DNA from: an uncultured Lachnospiraceae bacterium
Lineage (GTDB): Bacteria; Bacillota; Clostridia; Lachnospirales; Lachnospiraceae
Length of the DNA: 64,000 bases
Assembly: GCA_947564735.1 (NCBI GenBank)
Contig: CANOEC010000007.1
Location: 1 to 64,000 of the forward strand
Direction of reading: 5' to 3'
In this document: positions 9,216 through 18,591 of the stretch, piece by piece
How positions within the stretch are numbered: the stretch's first letter is position 1
Layout of the letters: every line of letters begins with the position of its first letter
Notes under the pieces: model-generated
The model's database searches: none
What the model saw: the letters and a program-made list of their open reading frames with translations, nothing else
Told to the model about the DNA's origin: nothing
Position numbers and translations under genes: made by a program

Positions 9216-10394
9216 ATGATCGACTATGAATACATGGCAACAATGCTTGCCAACCTTTCTGGACTTCCAGTCCGGTTATATGAAAACGAGAAATTCCAAG
9301 GACTGTTTCATCACAGCAAATTTAAGCCTGACCTTGCCATTTTAGAAGAAACCCATATTTTTGCAAACAAGGATACCGTCAGCTATTACATGACCGATAC
9401 CTTTCTTTTTTATGGGTTATTCCGAATGAAAGAAAATAAAACAGCATTTGTGATTGGCCCGGTAGCACAAATCCCGCTTGGGAAACCGGCAGTCCGTAAT
9501 ATTCTGCGCTCTATTGGAGAGCCATTATCCCGTGAACATGAACTGAAAAACTATCTTGAGTCCATCCCGCCTTATCCCTTGCAGCAGTTTTTACAAATTC
9601 TATGCATCTTCGATTACTTTCTAAATGGAGAAAAACGGAACGCCGGTGATCTGCTATTACCGGAAATTCTTATTCCCGCAACAAGTCAACAGACTCAAGG
9701 CGAACCCCTACCAGAACCTACTTTCATTCATAATACATATGAATTGGAACAACAGCTCATTTCCATTGTAGAGCATGGCAGAATTGAAGACTTAAAGGAA
9801 CTTTATGTTACACCCCCGATTGGTCGTGCGGGAACACTGGCGCAGGATGCCCTGCGTCAACAGAAAAATCTGTTTATTTGCTGCACCACGTTAGTAACCC
9901 GTGCAGCCATTCACGGCGGACTTGACAGGGAGATTTCATTTTCACTAAGTGATTTATATATTCAAAAAGTGGAACTTTTGGATTGCTGCTCAGATGTAAT
10001 GGATTTGCAGATAAATATGATTACAGAGTTCACAGAACGGGTAAACGATGCTACCTGTGGCGAAAAAGCAAATCCGCAAATACGAAAAATACGAACCTAC
10101 ATTCTACAGCATCTTAGCGAAAAGATTACAACAGACCGTATGGCAAAACTACTCGGTATCAACCGTACCTACTTAAATGAGTTATTTCAAAGGGAAACTA
10201 ATATGTCGCCATCTGCTTATGTTATGAAACTGCGACTGGACGAAGCCAAACGGCTTCTTGCCATCAGCAAGAAGCCGCTTCAAGAAATAGCAGACCATCT
10301 TGGATTTTCATCTCAAAGTCATTTCCAAAATACTTTTAGAAGGGAGTTTGGCATCACACCGACGGAATATAGAACAAAAGAACAAATACTGTAA
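9216..10394 (+). CDS. AraC-family transcriptional regulator of the glycoside cluster
   Basis: A 392-residue regulator with a C-terminal AraC/XylS DNA-binding domain: two helix-turn-helix units around DRMAKLLGINRTYLNELFQR and QEIADHLGFSSQSHFQNTFR, ending GITPTEYR. The long N-terminal part is of the kind found in Firmicutes sugar regulators with no assigned ligand fold. The start is ATG 9216 with TTTGGAGG; a longer upstream frame exists but has no ribosome site. It is divergent from the transporter-glycosidase operon, which it most likely activates in response to the imported sugar. A terminator follows. Confidence 0.85.
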   Translation: MIDYEYMATMLANLSGLPVRLYENEKFQGLFHHSKFKPDLAILEETHIFANKDTVSYYMTDTFLFYGLFRMKENKTAFVIGPVAQIPLGKPAVRNILRSIGEPLSREHELKNYLESIPPYPLQQFLQILCIFDYFLNGEKRNAGDLLLPEILIPATSQQTQGEPLPEPTFIHNTYELEQQLISIVEHGRIEDLKELYVTPPIGRAGTLAQDALRQQKNLFICCTTLVTRAAIHGGLDREISFSLSDLYIQKVELLDCCSDVMDLQINMITEFTERVNDATCGEKANPQIRKIRTYILQHLSEKITTDRMAKLLGINRTYLNELFQRETNMSPSAYVMKLRLDEAKRLLAISKKPLQEIADHLGFSSQSHFQNTFRREFGITPTEYRTKEQIL

Positions 10395-10470
10395 TAAACA
10401 TTTTATACTTCTTGCCAATATTGATAAAAATGCTGTATTGGTATATCCTGTTAAGAGTCTTTTAACCACA

Positions 10471-10516
10471 AAAAAGCGACAGACAAAGGATCTTTATCCC
10501 CTATCTGCCGCTTTTT
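10471..10516 (+). terminator. Terminator after the AraC-type gene
   Basis: Inverted arms AAAGCGACAGA and TCTGCCGCTTT (one bulge) followed by a run of T on the plus strand, about 80 bp after the regulator stop. Confidence 0.55.
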
Positions 10517-10813
10517 CTCCCTTACTTCACAGCCACAAATTCAAGTGCTGCAAATTCCTCATCCGTCATATCCTTTCACTGTTTAAGCACCCTTTCTGAC
10601 AATTCCAGCAGGTCATTGTCTTTTAAATAGCTCATTGCTCTACCAATGTGCATTTTTTTCTAAAAAAGTACTTTTGCTGTTCTCTTGCTTAATTGTCTCA
10701 AAGCATTTTATAGTAGAAGTGTTAAAGCCTTGGAACATACCATCTCCCTCCTCAGCCAATGACCTCTAGTACATCCAGTTTCGTATTTATCAATCCCAAA
10801 CGGGAACTTTCTA
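10517..10813 (-). other. Decayed transposon gene fragments
   Basis: There is no intact gene from the AraC stop to the acetyltransferase stop (about 420 bases). On the minus strand, three short coding-like pieces lie in different frames: one starting MFQGFNTSTIKCFETIKQ from ATG 10738, one reading HIGRAMSYLKDNDLLELSER, and one reading MTDEEFAALEFVAVK before a stop near 10527. They read like a single small gene broken by frameshifts. The leader of this scrap is copy 2 of the 41-bp repeat. Confidence 0.45.
10728..10768 (-). repeat. 41-bp direct repeat, copy 2
   Basis: Identical to 2310-2350 at 40 of 41 positions and in the same orientation. On the minus strand it carries AGGAGGGAGATGGT then ATG. 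The spacing between copies is about 8.4 kb and encloses tnpW, the sugar cluster and its regulator. Confidence 0.8.
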
Positions 10814-11338
10814 TCACAATGTAATCCAATAACGTCTTAATAAATGATGTCCTTCTGCGTCATTAAAAGCTTCGATGGTATCCATTAACTTCCCGCCTGA
10901 CTTTTCGCATACATGTATAGATACTATATTCTTATCATTGATAGTAAATAATACCTTTTCCATTCCATGTCTTTTTGCAATCATCAACCCCTGACGAATT
11001 ATTTCCGTTCCATATCCCTTTCCCCACTCGGAAACTCTTACTGCATAGCCTATACTACCAATATCCAACATCACTTGTTCCGGGAACTCCGTCCTAAGTT
11101 GAAATTCACCAATGAACCTGCCATCATCTACTGCCCAATAATGAAAGCTGGCAGATTGTCCTTTTATTAATCCTTTTTCTTTTTTGTCGTACCAAGATTT
11201 TGTGCGTGTAAACCACTCTTCATCAATACTATCCGGATTTGAAGGTCTAAAATAAACAACATTATTATCGTATAATTCCTGACAATATTCTTTATAGCCT
11301 AATACGTATTCTGGACATCGTTTTATCAATTGCAACAT
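10814..11338 (-). CDS. GNAT-family N-acetyltransferase (RimJ/RimL-like)
   Basis: About 174 residues with the GNAT core: the acetyl-CoA loop near VSEWGKGYGTEIIRQGL and the C-terminal NDKNIVSIHVCEKSGGKL segment, typical of acetyltransferases acting on protein N-termini, amino acids or aminoglycoside-like amines. I prefer ATG 11338 because GGAGAGG precedes it; two ATGs further up (11353 and 11368) lack a good ribosome site. It stands alone between element scraps and the ABC exporter. The acceptor substrate cannot be inferred. Confidence 0.8.
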   Translation of the reverse strand: MLQLIKRCPEYVLGYKEYCQELYDNNVVYFRPSNPDSIDEEWFTRTKSWYDKKEKGLIKGQSASFHYWAVDDGRFIGEFQLRTEFPEQVMLDIGSIGYAVRVSEWGKGYGTEIIRQGLMIAKRHGMEKVLFTINDKNIVSIHVCEKSGGKLMDTIEAFNDAEGHHLLRRYWITL

Positions 11339-11536
11339 ATGTATCCTCTCCATAAAATTTAAATCCATATTGTGAAGTTACCACACAAAACAACTGTATA
11401 TGGAAACTCCCACTGCCTATGAGCAGAATAGCACTTTTTGGTGTCTTTCGCAACCGGAATTATGATGCCCAAAAACGTAACCTTAGAGAACGGACTATCC
11501 AGCCCTATAAGGAATGTAACCCCCCCCCAAAAAAAT

Positions 11537-12298
11537 TTACCATCCCAATTCCAATAACCAGTTATTTAACCGTTTCTCCCTATCCTTCTCTTTTATCTCT
11601 GAATCTTTAGGACTTATATACTCGCCCTTAATGTTGCCATCTACAATATATAACACTCTGGAACACTTTGCGGCAACCTTTGCATCATGGGTTACCATCA
11701 TAATCGTTGTTCCTTCTTTGTTTAACGTTACCAGTTCCTCCATTACCTCGTTTGACGTAGTTCTGTTCAAGGCTCCCGTCGGTTCATCCGCAAATATAAC
11801 CTCAGGTCTATTAATCATACTTCTACAGATGCAGGCTCTCTGGAGCTGCCCTCCCGAAACTTCATTGATGTCATTATCAGCAATGTCAATGATACCAAGC
11901 TTACGCATTAAGTCCTGTCCACGCTGGACCGTTTCCTTACGCGTTTCGGTATTCTTATCAGATTGTACCGCAGGAAGAATAATATTGTCGAGAACGGTCA
12001 GATTTTTAATCATATACATCTGTTGAAAGATAAATCCCATTTCATCAAGACGCAAGTTAGCAAGCTCCTTTTCTCCCATCCCCGCAATGTTCTTTCCGCA
12101 GAATTTTACTTCGCCTGCAGTAACGGAGTCCATTCCCGAAACGGCATACAGGAGCGTAGATTTACCCGATCCTGACGGACCCATAACGGCTACCATTTCA
12201 CCTTTGGAAATGGTAAAGTTCACATTTTTCAAAACGTTGTTCTGGCGTTTGTTTACGATATATGTTTTACAGAGGTCTTTTACTTCTAAGATATTCAT
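11537..12298 (-). CDS. ABC transporter ATP-binding protein, MacB/BceA type
   Basis: A 253-residue ATPase: Walker A GPSGSGKST at residues 40-48, Q-loop FIFQQMYM, signature VSGGQLQRA, Walker B VIFADEPTGAL, H-loop MMVTHD. The C-terminal tail EKDREKRLNNWLLELGW is typical of this subgroup. It powers the FtsX-type permease encoded 14 bp upstream. Such pairs expel or sense peptide antibiotics or export lipoprotein-like substrates. It is the last gene of the set; a run of ten C and seven A follows its stop at 11521-11537. Confidence 0.9.
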   Translation of the reverse strand: MNILEVKDLCKTYIVNKRQNNVLKNVNFTISKGEMVAVMGPSGSGKSTLLYAVSGMDSVTAGEVKFCGKNIAGMGEKELANLRLDEMGFIFQQMYMIKNLTVLDNIILPAVQSDKNTETRKETVQRGQDLMRKLGIIDIADNDINEVSGGQLQRACICRSMINRPEVIFADEPTGALNRTTSNEVMEELVTLNKEGTTIMMVTHDAKVAAKCSRVLYIVDGNIKGEYISPKDSEIKEKDREKRLNNWLLELGW

Positions 12299-12312
12299 AA
12301 TGTTTTCCTTTC

Positions 12313-14682
12313 TTATTCAATATTAGCAGTGTCGGAGGACTTGATTTTCCTTGTGTAAAGTGAGGTCAGGAATGCGCTTACGGTTGTTGTAACAAGAATC
12401 ACAATCGGGAAGATAAGATACATTTCAACAGGATCAATAACATAATCAACTGCAAGCTCCATACCCATCATTTTAAATACCGGATCAATGCTAAGGTGCG
12501 TCAGTGGCACTGCTAAAATTTCACCGATAATTACCGCGATCATTCCCACAAATGCAAACCGCAACGCATGGTATGCATAGATTTTTCCGTTTCGCATGCC
12601 AATTGCTTTCATAAGCGCGATCTCTCCCTGCTCCTTTGCGATAAAGGAACGCTCCATAAGCACGGTTATCAGCGCGGTTAAGATAATTGTAAGGATAACG
12701 ATAAGGGATTTGACCGCGGCAAGAACATCCGTAACACCCAGCATATCCGCTACTGTTTCTTCGCAGGTTTTTATATTCTCGTAATCGGGAAAGATTTCCT
12801 GAATTTCTTCTATCCTCCGTTTTATCTCTTCGCTGCCCGGATTATCTGTAAACATGATCTGCGTATTGGTACCACCTATTGCCTGAACATAATTTATATA
12901 CTCATCACAGTGGAGCCGTATGCTACTGCCCTGCATATTCATTGACTGGAAAAACGCCGAAATGATATATTCCTTATCCCCGTCAATGGTTTTGAACGTA
13001 ACGGTATCACCGATACCTACGCCCAGCTTATCCGCAGCAATTCGTGTGATTGCAATTTCATCGGTATTCTGCGGCATTGTTCCTGCGGTGTATTCGTACA
13101 TATTCATGGTCGTGCCGGTACCCTGCCAGATGGCGATATTGCTCTCGTTTTCTCCAAATGCTACCGGCAGAGTAAAGAAGATTTCCTGATAGCATTTCGC
13201 CGGAATGCCATTTTCGGCAAGAGTCTGTTCCATATCGGCAAGGCGCTTTTCAAGCTTTTCGTGTCCGTCTTCCAACATACATTCCGCAATCACTTTACTG
13301 TCAAGGGCTACGTCACAGTCCGCCAAGCCGAATGCCGAAACAAGGCTACCGCTGTTCATAGTGGAAACGGTTGCCGAAAGTATAAATAAAAGAGATAAAC
13401 AGAGGAAAAATGTAAGTGTGATAATGCTGTAGCGCCTGGGACTGCTTACAATATCATTAAACGCAAGGAAAGGCGTTGCAGGAAGCTTTGATCTGCCAAG
13501 ACTCATTACGCTCTTTTTACGGAAGCGTTCACCTGTCTGACCGTTTCTGATAGCGTCAATAGGCGTCATTTTCCGAACCTTTCCCGTACAGCCATAGCAG
13601 AACCCCAGAATAACCGCAATTACCAGCGCCGCACAGAGAATATTTACCAAGACCGGTCTCTGATTTCCGACGATAATCGTCTGTGCGGAAACGCTCATAA
13701 GCATTTCTCCGAAGGGAAAACTTAAAACAAGACCAATCGACGCGCCGATTATAGAAAGTCCCATATACTTTACAAGGTATAAGCCCCGGATTTTGAAATT
13801 ACCGATACCAATCGCCTTCATTACGCCGATTTCACGGAATTCCTCGGAAAGTGTAAAGGAAATGGTAAAACGTAAGACCACAAATGCTATGATGATCAAT
13901 GCTACGCTTACCACAAGCAGAATGCCTACCACTATCATATCAAAAACATAGCAGAATTTCATAAAAGCCCTGTCCATTGTTAAAGCGCTGTTATCTACTA
14001 ACGGCTTTATCTGCGGCAGAACCGTTTCCATATCGGAAGAATACAGGTAGACTAAAGCGCCGCCGTAATATTCTTTCGTATTTTCTGCGGAAAGGAAAGC
14101 ATTAAAATCCTCCTCGCTTATGATATAACGGGTAATACTCACCTGCTTTGACCCGAAAAGCGCATCCTTTATTTTATCTGCAAGAACAAATTCACGACTT
14201 ACGCCGTTTACTTCTATGATAAGCTTATCGCCCACCTCAACGCCGAGAGCGTCCGCTATACCCTCCGCCATATAAAACTCTCCCTGCCTGACCGTTTCAA
14301 GGATACTGCCATCCGAAAGAAAATAATTCATGCAAATATCTCCCTGAACCAGATTCGTACCGCTCCCGGCAACGATATCCTCATCCTTGAAGATAAAATT
14401 ATCGGATGATAAAAATAATATGTTTTCCGTTGCATAGCGGTCTATGGCACTTGCCGCACTTACCGTTTTATCAATATCAACGGCAAGATTTTTATTCACA
14501 ACAGCCGCCAAATAGTCAGGCGCATCCGCCATTTCAAAATAATTGTCCAGTGCCGTGGTAACATTTATAATGTTGTTTACACTGGACGACACGAACATCG
14601 TGGCAAGAATAATAAATAATAGAAGAATCATATTCATTGCCTTTTTTCGTTTCAAATCCTTTTTTAGTATGTTTAGATACAT
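12313..14682 (-). CDS. FtsX-like ABC transporter permease
   Basis: A 789-residue membrane protein with two FtsX units: one membrane segment near residue 20, a large extracellular region, helices around 255-380 (VGILLVVSVALIIIAFVVL), then a second extracellular region and three C-terminal helices with the repeated ALMKAIGMRNGKIYAY motif (compare GVMKAIGIGNFKIRGL in the first unit). The start at 14682 has AAAGGAG; frame upstream of it has no ribosome site. It forms an exporter with the ATPase downstream. The neighbouring kinase and regulator make a Bce-like peptide-sensing or resistance module likely, though this permease is longer and duplicated. Confidence 0.87.
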   Translation of the reverse strand: MYLNILKKDLKRKKAMNMILLLFIILATMFVSSSVNNIINVTTALDNYFEMADAPDYLAAVVNKNLAVDIDKTVSAASAIDRYATENILFLSSDNFIFKDEDIVAGSGTNLVQGDICMNYFLSDGSILETVRQGEFYMAEGIADALGVEVGDKLIIEVNGVSREFVLADKIKDALFGSKQVSITRYIISEEDFNAFLSAENTKEYYGGALVYLYSSDMETVLPQIKPLVDNSALTMDRAFMKFCYVFDMIVVGILLVVSVALIIIAFVVLRFTISFTLSEEFREIGVMKAIGIGNFKIRGLYLVKYMGLSIIGASIGLVLSFPFGEMLMSVSAQTIIVGNQRPVLVNILCAALVIAVILGFCYGCTGKVRKMTPIDAIRNGQTGERFRKKSVMSLGRSKLPATPFLAFNDIVSSPRRYSIITLTFFLCLSLLFILSATVSTMNSGSLVSAFGLADCDVALDSKVIAECMLEDGHEKLEKRLADMEQTLAENGIPAKCYQEIFFTLPVAFGENESNIAIWQGTGTTMNMYEYTAGTMPQNTDEIAITRIAADKLGVGIGDTVTFKTIDGDKEYIISAFFQSMNMQGSSIRLHCDEYINYVQAIGGTNTQIMFTDNPGSEEIKRRIEEIQEIFPDYENIKTCEETVADMLGVTDVLAAVKSLIVILTIILTALITVLMERSFIAKEQGEIALMKAIGMRNGKIYAYHALRFAFVGMIAVIIGEILAVPLTHLSIDPVFKMMGMELAVDYVIDPVEMYLIFPIVILVTTTVSAFLTSLYTRKIKSSDTANIE

Positions 14683-14753
14683 TTTGTTTCTCCTTTCTCT
14701 TGCTTCTGGATTGATTCTACAAGAGAAATTATTAAACAATCCTTAAATAAAAA

Positions 14754-14782
14754 CTTCAGAGCCCTTACCTGTAACTCTGAAG
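14754..14782 (-). terminator. Terminator between kinase and permease genes
   Basis: Arms CTTCAGAG and CTCTGAAG followed on the minus strand by TTTTTATTT. It sits just behind the kinase stop and ahead of the permease start, so the exporter is probably transcribed from its own promoter or by partial read-through. Confidence 0.7.
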
Positions 14783-14794
14783 CTTTCATACCCA

Positions 14795-16030
14795 TTATGC
14801 TTTTTTAACTACTATCGTCACACAAAAGACGTCTTCCTTCATCCTTGCAAAAATATCACCATCCATTTTACGCATCAGTGTTTTGCAAATGTAAAGCCCC
14901 AGACCGCTCCCTTTCATACCGCTGCTATTGCTCCCGCGATAAAAGGAATCGAAGAGATTGGGAAGCTCCTCTTTTTTCAGATTACATCCTGCGTTCTCTA
15001 TATGGATTAATTTACAGTCCTCTTCCTCGTCAAACCATATGCGGATGCGTTTACCGTCGCCATATTTTATGGCATTTTCCATCACATTCTGCAACACCTC
15101 TGCCATGCGGTCCTTATCCCCTTTGACAAGACATTCCGCAGTTTCCTCCACTTGAAATTCCGTATAAATGGCAGACAGCTTATCTTTATAATAGCTTTCC
15201 GTAATTTTCATAACTTCTGAGAGATAATATTCTCCCGCAATCACCTCCAGATTCAGAAAATCTTCTCTGGATGCAGTTACGATTTCATCCACATATCCCT
15301 TTATTTCTTTTACATTCCTTGCAATTCCCTGCAAAGCTTCTTTTCTTTTTTCCTTTGTGTCATACAAATCCCCTGACAACGCTCTGGAATATAATTCAAT
15401 GGAAGAAAGCGGCGTTTTAATATCATGCGACAAAGAAAGAATCAATGTTTTCCGTTCCTTTTGAAATGCGAGTTCTTTCTCCTTATTATCTTCCAGTTTT
15501 TCACGAAGCATGTCCATTCCCCATAGGAAACGTCCAAACAGCTTACTTTTTTCCTGTTTAACAGGCATGGACAGATTCCCTTTCGCCAGCTCATAAGATA
15601 AATCACTCATATCCCAAAAGGGCTTTAGGACTTTATGATACACATACAAAAGCACAATGATCGTCACAATCATCATACCAAGCAGCGAAATATTGATATA
15701 CAAAGGCAGTCGTGAGCTTTTTTTCTCCGCATATTCAATCCGATACAGTTTACCGGCTATTTCTTCCACTAAATAATCATAATCACAGGCTTCTCCAGCA
15801 ACAAATTCTCTGATTCCCACTATCCTTTCATACTTATCTAAACTCATTGCTTCTATTTCGGAAGCTTCCAGTTTTTGCTCTTCTATTTCCTTAATCGCAC
15901 GCTTTGCTTCCACAAGATATAGTCTTCCGTCACTGCCATTATTATGATAAAAGTACAATCCATTGACTGACACTATAAGCAATATTTCAACAATGACAAT
16001 CCAAAATGTGAATATTTTAAATTTACTCAA
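14795..16030 (-). CDS. Sensor histidine kinase
   Basis: A 411-residue kinase with membrane helices at about 8-28 and 110-131 enclosing a short, acidic extracellular domain of about 80 residues, a HAMP-like linker, the phosphoacceptor His202 in LSLSHDIKTPLSSIEL, and an ATPase domain with N box ENAIKYGDG and G boxes GSGLGLYICK. It overlaps the response regulator gene by 8 bp. It probably senses the substrate of the adjacent ABC exporter or a cell-envelope stress; the ligand is unknown. Confidence 0.9.
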   Translation of the reverse strand: MSKFKIFTFWIVIVEILLIVSVNGLYFYHNNGSDGRLYLVEAKRAIKEIEEQKLEASEIEAMSLDKYERIVGIREFVAGEACDYDYLVEEIAGKLYRIEYAEKKSSRLPLYINISLLGMMIVTIIVLLYVYHKVLKPFWDMSDLSYELAKGNLSMPVKQEKSKLFGRFLWGMDMLREKLEDNKEKELAFQKERKTLILSLSHDIKTPLSSIELYSRALSGDLYDTKEKRKEALQGIARNVKEIKGYVDEIVTASREDFLNLEVIAGEYYLSEVMKITESYYKDKLSAIYTEFQVEETAECLVKGDKDRMAEVLQNVMENAIKYGDGKRIRIWFDEEEDCKLIHIENAGCNLKKEELPNLFDSFYRGSNSSGMKGSGLGLYICKTLMRKMDGDIFARMKEDVFCVTIVVKKA

Positions 16031-16685
16031 ACCGATATCCTACTCCCCACTCCGTAATAATATGCCTAGGCTTTTTTGGTTCTTCTTCTATTTTTTCCCT
16101 AAGCCACTTAATATGTACCGTCAGTGTCTGAATCTCCGAATCACTGTCACTTCCCCAAACGGTATTGAACAAATACTCTTTCTTCATAGTCACGTTCTTA
16201 TTCTCGATTAACAGCTTTAACAGTTCAAACTCCTTTTCAGTAACTTCTTTTTTCTGTCCGTCTACATATAGCGACTGTTGCACGGTATTCAATCGGATAT
16301 TTCCTTCTACAATCTCTGCCTGACCATATTTCCTTTTAAAAATACCTTTAATCTTGGCAATTAAAATATCTACATCATAGGGTTTCTCAATGTAATCGTC
16401 CGCACCAAGATTTAAGCCTTTTAATTTATCATTCTTTTCCACCCTTGCGCTGGCAATCAGGATATGGGTATTGGATGTTTCCCTAATCTTAGAGCAAACC
16501 GCAAATCCATCCATTCCATGAAGCATAATATCCAACACAATCACTCTGGCACCATATTTTTCATACAATTCCAAAGCTTTTTCTCCGGTCTGAGCCACAC
16601 TGACCGTATAATTCTCCTTACGCAGAAAATCACACAGCAAAGTACCTATTTCTTTGTTATCTTCTACAATTAATATATCCAGCAT
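16023..16685 (-). CDS. OmpR/PhoB-family response regulator
   Basis: 220 residues: receiver domain with acidic pocket E8/D9, phosphoacceptor Asp52 in VIVLDIMLHGMDGF and the conserved Lys in IEKPYD, then a winged-helix DNA-binding domain (LTVHIKWLREKIEEEPKKPR, ending GVGYRFE). It is transcribed with the overlapping kinase gene and is the likely regulator of the FtsX-type exporter. Confidence 0.92.
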   Translation of the reverse strand: MLDILIVEDNKEIGTLLCDFLRKENYTVSVAQTGEKALELYEKYGARVIVLDIMLHGMDGFAVCSKIRETSNTHILIASARVEKNDKLKGLNLGADDYIEKPYDVDILIAKIKGIFKRKYGQAEIVEGNIRLNTVQQSLYVDGQKKEVTEKEFELLKLLIENKNVTMKKEYLFNTVWGSDSDSEIQTLTVHIKWLREKIEEEPKKPRHIITEWGVGYRFE

Positions 16686-16760
16686 ATTTCTTGCTTTACA
16701 CCTTTCCTTTGAAAACTAAAACCACTCCATAGTATATCATATTTCTGTATGACTTTCTTC

Positions 16761-16904
16761 TCAAAGTTTAACCTGTTCCATAAGCTGTTCCATAAGCCAG
16801 TTATTCAGTTCTCTTTCACGGTCACGAAGCTCCATGTCACCGTCACCAAAATGTCCCCCTTTTTTCACCGACTTTTGATAATAATCTTTTGGATAAAAAA
16901 ACAT
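16761..16904 (-). CDS. 47-residue remnant resembling an ABC-ATPase C-terminus
   Basis: Starts at ATG 16904 behind an unusually perfect ribosome site AAGGAGGTATCGCC. The part ELRDRERELNNWLMEQ is nearly the same as the tail of the ABC ATPase at 11.5 kb (EKDREKRLNNWLLELGW). The N-terminal part MFFYPKDYYQKSVKKGGHF resembles no domain I know. Two readings are possible: a deleted paralogous ATPase gene that kept only its last codons, or a real small peptide. It sits upstream of the response regulator on the same strand. Confidence 0.5.
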   Translation of the reverse strand: MFFYPKDYYQKSVKKGGHFGDGDMELRDRERELNNWLMEQLMEQVKL

Positions 16905-16956
16905 GGCGATACCTCCTTAATACCGCCATAAACAATTTTATCAATATAAAAACAAA

Positions 16957-16983
16957 GGGGCGGCTCTGTATTCAAAGCCGTCC
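16957..16983 (-). terminator. Terminator after the acetyltransferase gene
   Basis: Minus-strand arms GGACGGCT and AGCCGCCC followed by TTTGTTTTTAT, about 70 bp beyond the stop of the Vat/CatB-like gene. Confidence 0.7.
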
Positions 16984-17052
16984 ATTAATGATTTATGTGC
17001 ATGAGCAAGCAACTGCTATATGACATTTTTTCTTTTACCGTCATGCGGCAAT

Positions 17053-17673
17053 TTATAACAAACATTCCATATTTCCCGACTGTATCTCGGTTATATGCTG
17101 TGCGATACGTTCCTTAGACCAATTCCACCATTTTATTTTGAGCAGAGAATCAATCGTTTCTTGGGAAAATCGCTTTCTTATCGGTTTTGCCGGAATGCCG
17201 CCAACGATTGTATACGGTGGAACATCTTTTGTAACGACAGCTCGTGTTCCGATAACTGCACCATCCCCAATCGTAACACCCGCTAAAATAACTGCTTCAT
17301 AACCAATCCAGACATCATTTCCAATTACAATATCCCCTTTGTTATCCCATGCTCTTGTAATATCTTTTACACTCAAATCCCATTCTTCAAAAAATATGGG
17401 AAATGGATAAGTGGAAAGTGAAGATAGCGTATGGTTTGCACTATTGAATATAAATTTTGCTCCGCAGGCAATGGAACAAAATTTACCAACTATCAGCTTA
17501 TCGTCATTGATTGGATAGTGATACAAAACATTATTCTTCTCAAAATCCTTCGGCTCTCTGACAAAATCATTATACATCGTATAATCGCCGATTATGATAT
17601 TAGGATTGCTAATGACACTTTTTAAATAGACTGTTTCCCTGTCCGTTGAACGAGGGTAAATTTTTTCTGACAT
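17053..17673 (-). CDS. Vat/CatB-like xenobiotic O-acetyltransferase
   Basis: 206 residues, the usual size of streptogramin A (Vat) and CatB chloramphenicol acetyltransferases. It has the left-handed beta-helix hexapeptide pattern ([47 protein letters not shown]), the family stretch [13 protein letters not shown], the likely catalytic His in SANH, and the C-terminal KWWNWS motif. The ATG at 17673 has AAAGGAG. It would inactivate a drug hydroxyl with acetyl-CoA; which drug cannot be told. It is a possible resistance gene carried in the transposon-derived region. Some relatives are of unknown function. Confidence 0.82.
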   Translation of the reverse strand: MSEKIYPRSTDRETVYLKSVISNPNIIIGDYTMYNDFVREPKDFEKNNVLYHYPINDDKLIVGKFCSIACGAKFIFNSANHTLSSLSTYPFPIFFEEWDLSVKDITRAWDNKGDIVIGNDVWIGYEAVILAGVTIGDGAVIGTRAVVTKDVPPYTIVGGIPAKPIRKRFSQETIDSLLKIKWWNWSKERIAQHITEIQSGNMECLL

Positions 17674-17916
17674 AATGTCTCCTTTCTTGTTATGCAAATG
17701 GAAAACATATTTTCTTATGTTCTCAAAGCTATTATTTTTTATAAAGTATACGGTCTGTTCATTTGCAGAATAAACAAAGAACACTCTGGTCGCCCATACC
17801 CCTCCTGCAAAACGGCATGAAGCAGCGCAAATGCTTTGTATGTGTCGCTTTCATCTTACAGCCATTGGAATAAACATTCTATACACTGTACGACACAGAA
17901 AAGATTTGTATAAAAT

Positions 17917-17942
17917 AAGAGGCTGCAACTTGGCAGCCTCTT
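17917..17942 (-). terminator. Terminator after the CD3324-type gene
   Basis: Perfect 10-bp arms AAGAGGCTGC/GCAGCCTCTT with a 6-nt loop, followed on the minus strand by ATTTTAT. Confidence 0.8.
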
Positions 17943-17946
17943 ACGG

Positions 17947-18210
17947 TTATTTTTGATATATGATTTTCCGAACCGCATACAAGGATAAACAATATTTTTC
18001 AGACAGACATTCCATTGAGACACCATTGTGGTAGTCCTCTTTTATCTGCCTGTTGCGCTGTCTTAATTCTTGCCGATAGCCGGAAACTTCTCCCCAACGT
18101 TTTTGTTGCTCCTGCTCGACAGGGATATAGATATATACACCCTGAACATAATTCTGCAACTCTTTTACTAATGCGTCCGGGAGAATCAATTTTGCATTCA
18201 GATATTTCAT
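17947..18210 (-). CDS. CD3324-family small DNA-binding protein
   Basis: 87 residues matching the CD3324/Mor-like pattern: MKYLNAKLILPDALVKELQN, then GVYIYIPV, a basic linker with RQRNRQIKEDYHNG, and a C-terminal helix-turn-helix SMECLSEKYCLSLYAVRKII. Proteins of this type are small regulators common in Clostridia and mobile elements; targets are unknown. The start ATG has AAGGAGG just upstream. It is monocistronic with its own terminator. Confidence 0.75.
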   Translation of the reverse strand: MKYLNAKLILPDALVKELQNYVQGVYIYIPVEQEQQKRWGEVSGYRQELRQRNRQIKEDYHNGVSMECLSEKYCLSLYAVRKIIYQK

Positions 18211-18591
18211 GCGGCTTCCTCCTTGATATGATAGTCAAGTTACAAAGCCAGCATTTTTATTTTGCGACTCTTTTTACTCCATGCAACCGTCGCAATTTAC
18301 TGGCTTTGCATGGAGAAAAGCTTTGTTTCTCTTTTGAGCGTTGATACACATACACATCACTTCTTTCTTTGTATCTGCTATAAGGGATTGAAACGAATAT
18401 AGTCTAACACAGTTTTACCCCTATATCAATCTCGATTTTTAGTCTTTGTTGACGCTGGATTCATTCCCAACAAGCAGAATCTGTCCACAAGCCACAGGCG
18501 AAAACGGGCAGATTTACGGAAAAGGGTAACCTTTTCCTATGCTTGCTCCGAAACTTCTCACTTTGACAAATACGGAAAGGAAGGGAAAAGA
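18211..18591. other. Intergenic stretch before the recombinase remnant
   Basis: About 380 bases with no supportable gene. It holds an inverted repeat TCCATGCA/TGCATGGA (about 18277-18312) and, near 18580, a purine-rich ribosome site for the following tnpW-like frame. Confidence 0.35.
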
